Origin: Verrucomicrobiota bacterium
GTDB lineage: Bacteria; Verrucomicrobiota; Verrucomicrobiia; Opitutales; Opitutaceae
Length of the DNA stretch: 10,371 nucleotides
Reading direction: 5' to 3'
NCBI GenBank assembly: GCA_023433275.1
Contig: JAEZDN010000004.1
Coordinates: forward strand, 1 to 10,371
In this document: positions 6,345-10,371 of the stretch, one piece after another
Layout: every line of letters starts with the position of its first letter
Numbering within the stretch: the stretch's first letter is position 1
Notes under the pieces: generated by a model
Seen by the model: the letters and a program-made list of their open reading frames with translations, nothing else
The model's database searches: none
What the model was told of the DNA's origin: nothing
Made by a program: the position numbers and the translations under genes

Positions 6345-7121
6345 GTGACCGACCAGCCCGCAACCAAGATCACCGGCGCCACCGTCCGCGATGACTTCAA
6401 TGCCATCAACACGGTCCTCCACTACACCCGGGCCGCGCACTTCATCGGTCTCTGGAAATCGGAACTCGCCCTGATCGACCGGTATTTTCCCGGGAAGTCC
6501 GCCCGCCTCCTCGAGGCCGGCTGCGGCGCGGGCCGCGTGGCGGTCGGCCTCTGGCACCAGGGCTACCGCGACATCGTCGCCTTCGACTTCGCCTCCGAAC
6601 TCGTCGAACAAGCCATCAACCTCGCCCAGGAACAGGGCATCGACGGCATCACGTTCCTCCACGCCGACGCCACCGACCTGACAACTTGTCCGCTAGTGCA
6701 TGACAAGCCGTTCGACGGCGTCCTCTTCCTCTTCAACGGCCTCATGCAAATCCCCGGGCGCGAGAATCGCCGCCGCGCCCTGGGCCAGCTCCATCGCGTC
6801 TGCCGCCCGGGAGCGCATTTCATCTTCAGCACCCACGACCGCGACGATCCCGCCGACCTGAAGGAATGGGCCAAGGAGGCCGAACGCTGGGCCAAGGGAA
6901 CCCAAAATCCGCGGCTGCTCGAATTCGGCGACCGCTACTTCAGCGACGACACGGGCAACACCTTCATGCACCTCCCCGATCGCAAGGAAGTCCTCGCAGA
7001 CCTCGCCGCCACCGGCTGGACCCACGTCCACGACCGCACCCGCAACGAACTCGCCAGTGAAACCCCCAAGGTCCGCAACTTCTCCGACAACTGCCGCTTC
7101 TGGGTCGCGCAAAAAAGCTGA
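6345..7121 (+). CDS. Class I SAM-dependent methyltransferase, substrate unknown
   Basis: This 258-residue soluble protein has a Rossmann-type methyltransferase fold. Motif I is LLEAGCGAGRVAVGL (about 55-69). The motif II acidic residue is Asp81 in AFDFASELVEQA, motif III is HADATDL (106-112), and motif IV is FDGVLFLFNGLMQIPG (123-138). The C-terminal part (about 165-258) is mixed and ends in NCRFWVAQKS. It has no catalytic Cys pair of the RNA m5C type and no signal peptide. The overall look is that of the small-molecule methyltransferase families (Methyltransf_11/25). The start is GTG at 6345, the only reasonable one, preceded by a weak AGAG and no clear Shine-Dalgarno. It begins 44 bases after the RNA methyltransferase stop on the same strand, so co-transcription is possible if the hairpin between them is read through. 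The substrate cannot be told from sequence. Confidence 0.85.
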   Translation: MTDQPATKITGATVRDDFNAINTVLHYTRAAHFIGLWKSELALIDRYFPGKSARLLEAGCGAGRVAVGLWHQGYRDIVAFDFASELVEQAINLAQEQGIDGITFLHADATDLTTCPLVHDKPFDGVLFLFNGLMQIPGRENRRRALGQLHRVCRPGAHFIFSTHDRDDPADLKEWAKEAERWAKGTQNPRLLEFGDRYFSDDTGNTFMHLPDRKEVLADLAATGWTHVHDRTRNELASETPKVRNFSDNCRFWVAQKS

Positions 7122-7134
7122 TCGGGTTTGAAAG

Positions 7135-7153
7135 GTGGGAGGGCTCTACGCCC
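7135..7153. repeat. Possible REP-like hairpin with GTGG head
   Basis: GTGG (7135-7138) is followed by a hairpin of GGGC (7141-7144) and GCCC (7150-7153) with a TCTAC loop, 13 bases after the methyltransferase stop. It follows the head-plus-hairpin layout of the other elements, but the 4-pair stem is short enough to be chance. The rest of the gap to 7284 holds a second weak stem, CCCG/CGGG around 7168-7181, and no gene I can support. Confidence 0.25.
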
Positions 7154-7262
7154 CGACTGAATCGCCGCCCGGAAACTCGGGGCATGAAGCCCATCCCGCA
7201 CCCGCCCCGTTACCCAAGGTCCCCTTTTCGCACAAACGATCAAGCCCGCCCCCCGCGCGACC

Positions 7263-7271
7263 TGCTAGACT
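7263..7271 (+). promoter_or_regulatory. Possible extended -10 element before the hydrolase gene
   Basis: TGCTAGACT fits an extended -10 pattern (TGn, then TAGACT, 4 of 6 to TATAAT) and ends 13 bases before the ATG at 7285. No -35 hexamer is recognisable. If real, the transcript would be leaderless or nearly so, which would fit the absence of a Shine-Dalgarno here. Confidence 0.2.
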
Positions 7272-7284
7272 CCGCCCCATCCCC

Positions 7285-8145
7285 ATGAACTCCGGCTTTT
7301 CCCACGTCTCGATCCCCGATCCCGTTTACGAAGGCACCTTCCCCGCCGTCATTCAGTATCCGACAACCCAGCCCGCCCAGGGCGTCACCATCGGTCCGTT
7401 CACGTGGGAAGCCACGCTCGATGCCCCGCTGGCTGCCGGTCGCTTCCCGGTCTGCGTGATTTCCCACGGCGCCGGCGGCTCCCACCTGCTCTACCGGGCG
7501 CTGGCCACCCACCTCGCGCGCAGCGGTTACCTTGTGGTCTGCCCGGAAGCCCCGCGCGACAACCGCAACGACAATTCCCTCTCCTATACCGACGCGTCCG
7601 TCACCAATCGCTGCCTCCAAATCTCCCGAGCGCTCGACACCCTGCTTGCCCATGAGCGATTCGGACCCGCCGCCGACCCGCGTCGCATCGGCATCGTCGG
7701 CCACTCCCTCGGCGGCTGCGCCGCCCTCGCCCTCGCCGGCGGCCAGCCCTGGTCCCGCCACGGCACGCCCATTCCCGTGCAACCTGACCCGCGATTGAAA
7801 TCCGCCGTGCTGATGGCGCCGGCAAGCGCTTACTTCCGCGGTCCCGCCGCCTTGGAAAAAGTCTCCATTCCTCTCTTGGTCCTCGCCGGTGAAAAGGACG
7901 ACATCACCCCCGCGCCCGACATCCAGAAGACCCTTCAGCCCCTCGCGGCCGCCGGCACCTGCGAGTTCGTCGTCATCAGGCACGCCGGCCATTATTCCTT
8001 CCTCAGCCCGTTTCCCGCGTTCATGCGCAGCCCCGACTTTCTTCCCGGGCAGGATCCTGACGGTTTCAACCGCGAGCAGTTCCACGCCGAACTGCCCGGC
8101 ATCGTCGAGAGCTTCCTCGCCAAATCGTTGCCCCTGTCTTTGTAG
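7285..8145 (+). CDS. Alpha/beta hydrolase, dienelactone hydrolase-like
   Basis: This 286-residue predicted hydrolase probably cleaves an ester or lactone in the cytoplasm, as no signal peptide is present. The oxyanion-hole strand is VISHGAGG (58-65). The nucleophile elbow is GHSLGG (139-144) with Ser141, the acid is Asp205 or Asp206 in GEKDDITP, and the catalytic His is His236 in RHAGHYSF. The block PEAPRDNRNDNSLSYTDASVTNRCLQISRAL (split at about residue 100) resembles the predicted dienelactone hydrolase/PAF-acetylhydrolase-like group (COG4188). The frame stays open back to 7135, but that upstream part is Pro-rich and unconserved in character. The ATG at 7285, giving MNSGFSHVSIPDP, is therefore taken as the start. 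The TAG stop (8143-8145) is part of a REP-like element. The AraC-family gene follows 85 bases downstream on the same strand. The substrate is unknown. Confidence 0.85.
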   Translation: MNSGFSHVSIPDPVYEGTFPAVIQYPTTQPAQGVTIGPFTWEATLDAPLAAGRFPVCVISHGAGGSHLLYRALATHLARSGYLVVCPEAPRDNRNDNSLSYTDASVTNRCLQISRALDTLLAHERFGPAADPRRIGIVGHSLGGCAALALAGGQPWSRHGTPIPVQPDPRLKSAVLMAPASAYFRGPAALEKVSIPLLVLAGEKDDITPAPDIQKTLQPLAAAGTCEFVVIRHAGHYSFLSPFPAFMRSPDFLPGQDPDGFNREQFHAELPGIVESFLAKSLPLSL

Positions 8146-8181
8146 GCGCCTGCTTGCAGGCGATCAAGAACCCCCGCCGCC
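8141..8181 (+). repeat. REP-like element, copy 1, supplies the hydrolase stop codon
   Basis: A GTAG head (8142-8145) precedes a perfect 7-base stem, CGCCTGC (8147-8153) and GCAGGCG (8156-8162), with a TT loop. A tail, ATCAAGAACCCCCGCCG, follows. The TAG in the head is the stop codon of the hydrolase. A second copy lies at 9134-9174: the first 26 bases match at 21 positions, and the GAACCCCCGCCG part of the tail is identical. The C-G pair at 8153/8156 is T-A in copy 2, a compensatory change. Confidence 0.75.
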
Positions 8182-8230
8182 TCCACGACGCGCCCCGATC
8201 CGCACCCGCGCCCGCCGTCCAAACCGCGTC

Positions 8231-9121
8231 ATGAATCACTACCGCCAGGCCGTCCTGCGCAGCCTCGACGAAATCGAAAAGAGCCTCACCCGCCCGATCG
8301 AACTCCACACCCTGGCGCGCCGCGCCGGGTTTTCCCTCTGGCACTTTCACCGCATCTTCGCCGATCACACCGGCGACTCGCTCGGTTCCTACCTCCGCAA
8401 GCGCCGCCTGACCGCCGCCGCCAATGAGCTCGCCCGGTCGGACCGCAGCGTCCTCGACATCGCCCTCGATTACCAGTTCGAGTCCCACGAGGCCTTCACG
8501 CGCGCCTTCAAGGCCGCCTTCCACGCCACGCCACGCGAATTCCGCCGCACCGGCCAGCTCGCCTGGCTGCGCACTCGCCCCGAACTCACACCCGCCCGGC
8601 TCCGCACCCTTCCCCTCCGCGCCTCCATGCAACCCGTCATCCTGAAACTCCCCGCCCTCAACCTGCTCGGTCTGTCCGCCCGCTTCATCCCACCGATGAC
8701 GCCCGGCGCCGACAATCTCGACGTCGTGCCCAAGCTCTACCGCCGCTTCTGCCCGCTGATTCCGACCCTGCCGCCCATGCGGGACCAGTACATTTGGGGC
8801 GCGGCCCGCTACCCGGACGACGCGGAGGGACGCCAGCCGGACGAGCGCGAGTACCTCGCCTCGATCAACGTCGCCGCCGGCACCCGCCCCGCGCCGCCCC
8901 TCGTGCTCTGGCGCATCCCCGCCGGCACCTACGCCTGCTTCACCCACCGCGGCCCGGTCGCCACTTTCGGCGAAACGATGAACTACGCCTTCGGCACCTG
9001 GCTGCCGCGTTCCAAATTCGTGCACGCCGACACCCCCAACCTCGACCGCCAGGACGAACGCTTCCGCGACGGCGGCAAGGACTGCGAGTTCGAATTTCTG
9101 ATACCCGTGAAGGCGAAGTGA
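8231..9121 (+). CDS. AraC-family regulator with GyrI-like effector domain (Rob-like)
   Basis: This 296-residue transcription regulator has the DNA-binding module first, as in E. coli Rob. The two helix-turn-helices lie at about 24-45 (LHTLARRAGFSLWHFHRIF) and 72-95 (SVLDIALDYQFESHEAFTRAF), followed by the usual HATPREFRR end at about 98-106. Residues about 134-296 look like a GyrI-like/AraC effector-binding domain, a small-molecule sensor, with the strand ILKLPALNLLGLSARF and the closing DCEFEFLIPVK. The frame is open upstream to 7889 across the hydrolase gene in another frame. The ATG at 8231 is chosen because the HTH module begins right after it and the upstream translation is low-complexity. 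No Shine-Dalgarno is visible. It sits 85 bases after the hydrolase, so it may control it or be transcribed with it; direct regulation is inference. The stop is TGA at 9119-9121. Confidence 0.88.
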   Translation: MNHYRQAVLRSLDEIEKSLTRPIELHTLARRAGFSLWHFHRIFADHTGDSLGSYLRKRRLTAAANELARSDRSVLDIALDYQFESHEAFTRAFKAAFHATPREFRRTGQLAWLRTRPELTPARLRTLPLRASMQPVILKLPALNLLGLSARFIPPMTPGADNLDVVPKLYRRFCPLIPTLPPMRDQYIWGAARYPDDAEGRQPDEREYLASINVAAGTRPAPPLVLWRIPAGTYACFTHRGPVATFGETMNYAFGTWLPRSKFVHADTPNLDRQDERFRDGGKDCEFEFLIPVKAK

Positions 9122-9133
9122 CGGACCTTGCCC

Positions 9134-9174
9134 TGGAGGAGCCTGTTCACAGGCGATCAGAACCCCCGCCGACC
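9134..9174 (+). repeat. REP-like element, copy 2
   Basis: GCCTGT (9141-9146) and ACAGGC (9149-9154) form a 6-base stem with a TC loop, followed by GATCAGAACCCCCGCCGACC. The head is degenerate (GGAG in place of GTAG). The tail matches copy 1 at 8141-8181 apart from one deleted A and changes at its very end. A partial inverted copy, AACAGGCCGCTCC (9195-9207), matches 11 of 13 bases of 9135-9147 in reverse complement. AGAACC/GGTTCT (9159-9164 and 9179-9184) pair between them. The block therefore looks like two opposed units between convergent genes. Confidence 0.7.
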
Positions 9175-9221
9175 CTCCGGTTCTCCCGCCAGTAAACAGG
9201 CCGCTCCCAGCAATCCTCGTA

Positions 9222-9242
9222 AGTCCGTTCTCCGACCGGACT
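9222..9242. other. Hairpin in the convergent AraC / beta-helix gap
   Basis: AGTCCG (9222-9227) and CGGACT (9237-9242) pair around a 9-base loop, 20 bases from the stop of the minus-strand beta-helix gene. No T run follows on either strand. It shares TCTCCGACCG (9229-9238) with the hairpin at 6307-6316. It could help end transcription from one or both sides, or belong to a repeat family. Confidence 0.35.
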
Positions 9243-9262
9243 GGCCCATTCACCGACTGGTC

Positions 9263-10279
9263 TCACCGCGCCCGCACAATCTCCAACTGCCCCGGCGCCG
9301 CCAGGCTGACATCCCCCAACCGGTTCGACCGCACCAGCGATTCCATCAGCAGATTCGGCGTGCACGACGCGTCGTTGACCCGAATGCCCTGCGTGAGATT
9401 GCCGATGATCGTCACGTCGATGAACCGGTTGTCCCGACACGCCGTGCCCGGAATGTCGCGCGTTTCCGCCATGAAGATACCCTGTTCACCATTCGCGCGC
9501 AGAACCAGCCGCTCGAACACATTCCCGTTCGAATCGCGCATGAAGATTCCCTGGCTGCCGTTGCCTTCCGCGATCGTGTCCGCGACGCGGTTGCGGTTGA
9601 ACCGCCAGTCGAAAGAGAATCCCGCACTGCGATTGTGATGGAGATTCAGGTGCGTGAACTCGCTGTCCTCCGTCTCATACGCCGCCACGCCATCGAACTC
9701 ATTCTCATAGGCCTCCACGCGGTTGAGCCGGATCCGGCGGCAATTCTTCTCCAACACCACGCCGCCGGAGCGCGCCCACCGCGCCACCACGTCCTCGATC
9801 AGGATGTCCTCCGCGCCCCGGATCGTGATGCCATTGTTGCGGAGTGCCGTGAGGTTTTGCTCGTCGCAGGGGCCGCCGTAACATTCGAACTGCTGCTCGA
9901 GCCGGTTGCCGTCGATCACCAGCTGCCGGACCGCGACTCCCCGCACCACCCGCTCCGCTGGCGTGAATGTGCTGCCTACCAGCACCACGGGACAATTCGC
10001 CCGCGCGCCCAGCATCAGGACCGTGGTCTCGCCCTGACCCCGCAACTCGACGTTGTCCCGCGAGAGGAGGATTGGCCGGGTGATCGCAAATGTTCCCGCG
10101 CCGAGCTCGACCACCCCTCCCGCCGTCGGCAGCGCGTCCAGGGCCGCGTGAATCCCGTGTTCGCCATCGGCCGCCGCCACTTGGATTCGAATTCTTTCCC
10201 CGGGCGACCCGGCCGCCGCCGCCGCGAATCCCGCCACGCATGAGATGAATTTCCAAAAATGAAAGCGGTGACGGCGCAT
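9263..10279 (-). CDS. Exported right-handed parallel beta-helix protein
   Basis: This 338-residue secreted protein has the look of a polysaccharide lyase, hydrolase or epimerase fold. Residues 1-24 form a signal peptide (RRHRFHFWK then FISCVAGFAAAAAG). Residues about 32-90 resemble the opening of pectate-lyase-3/polygalacturonase-like helices: IHAALDALP, GGVVELGAGTFAI, ILLSRDNVELRGQG. From about 110 on there are parallel-helix coils rich in Asn and Gly, such as NNGITIRGAEDILIEDV, GNGSQGIFMRDSNGNVFERL and GEQGIFMAETRDI. CYGGPC (133-138) could form a disulfide. No specific catalytic triad or carbohydrate-binding module is recognised, so the substrate is open. The open frame continues upstream to an ATG at 10319-10321. 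The ATG at 10277-10279 is preferred because a GGAG lies eight bases before it and it starts the signal peptide cleanly. It is convergent with the AraC gene. Confidence 0.78.
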   Translation of the reverse strand: MRRHRFHFWKFISCVAGFAAAAAGSPGERIRIQVAAADGEHGIHAALDALPTAGGVVELGAGTFAITRPILLSRDNVELRGQGETTVLMLGARANCPVVLVGSTFTPAERVVRGVAVRQLVIDGNRLEQQFECYGGPCDEQNLTALRNNGITIRGAEDILIEDVVARWARSGGVVLEKNCRRIRLNRVEAYENEFDGVAAYETEDSEFTHLNLHHNRSAGFSFDWRFNRNRVADTIAEGNGSQGIFMRDSNGNVFERLVLRANGEQGIFMAETRDIPGTACRDNRFIDVTIIGNLTQGIRVNDASCTPNLLMESLVRSNRLGDVSLAAPGQLEIVRAR

Positions 10280-10287
10280 GCCTGTAG

Positions 10288-10291
10288 CTCC
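10288..10291 (-). promoter_or_regulatory. Shine-Dalgarno-like GGAG deciding the beta-helix start
   Basis: On the minus strand GGAG is followed by eight bases and then the ATG at 10279-10277. It is the only convincing ribosome-binding site in the window, and it favours this start over the upstream in-frame ATG at 10321. The remaining bases to 10371 are C-rich and hold nothing I can identify. Confidence 0.5.
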
Positions 10292-10371
10292 AGCAAGACA
10301 ACCCCCCAGCCCCTCCGCCATCCTGAAAACTCCCCTCGCCCGCCCGCCTCCCCTCGTGCGCGCGCCTCGTT

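Noticed and set aside
7135..7284. N-terminal extension of the hydrolase from the open frame upstream
   Set aside because: The extension is Pro/Ser-rich, lacks a signal peptide and covers an intergenic hairpin. MNSGFSHVSIPDP at 7285 is the natural start.
7889..8230. AraC gene starting within the hydrolase
   Set aside because: The upstream translation is low complexity and lies out of frame over a conserved hydrolase end. The HTH module begins right after the ATG at 8231.
9128..10243. Plus-strand open frame (371 codons) opposite the beta-helix gene
   Set aside because: It is Arg/His/Pro-rich without recognisable motifs, whereas the minus strand encodes a signal peptide and beta-helix coils.
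10242..10279. Lipoprotein signal (FISC) in the beta-helix protein
   Set aside because: Phe at -3 and the long hydrophobic stretch after the Cys do not fit a lipobox. A standard cleaved signal peptide is more likely.

Overview
The window is a GC-rich bacterial chromosome segment, apparently from the Verrucomicrobiota and probably an Opitutaceae-like member. That placement is an inference from the overall look of the proteins: the DnaE, the two-repeat periplasmic thioredoxin and the WWDTCAGEGGK-type RNA methyltransferase. Further support comes from the near absence of Shine-Dalgarno sequences and the many small palindromic repeats. No marker gene here settles it.

Layout from left to right: (1) almost all of dnaE (+), the replicative DNA polymerase III alpha subunit, lacking only its first few codons. 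(2) Convergent to it, an exported thioredoxin-fold protein (-). (3) Divergent from that, an RsmB/NOP-family RNA cytosine-5 methyltransferase (+), a short hairpin with a T run, then a second class I SAM methyltransferase of unknown substrate (+). (4) An alpha/beta hydrolase of the dienelactone-hydrolase type (+), followed by a Rob-like AraC regulator with a GyrI-like sensor domain (+). (5) Convergent to the regulator, an exported parallel beta-helix protein (-), whose upstream region runs to the window edge. There are no tRNAs, rRNAs, CRISPR arrays, transposases or phage genes. No gene-free stretch reaches 300 bases; the longest are 3758-3918, 7122-7284 and 9122-9262.

The genes do not form one pathway. 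The two methyltransferases may be co-transcribed, and the hydrolase and AraC regulator may be a small functional pair. The unusual part is the repeat content. Palindromic or repetitive modules sit in frame inside two otherwise conserved genes: three in dnaE and two in the RNA methyltransferase, all in linkers between conserved blocks. Related hairpins sit at stop codons and in the intergenic gaps. Several carry a GTAG-like head in front of a hairpin, as REP elements mobilised by RAYT transposases do. One intergenic pair shows a compensatory base-pair change. This resembles the in-frame palindromic elements of Rickettsia and is the best candidate here for something undescribed.
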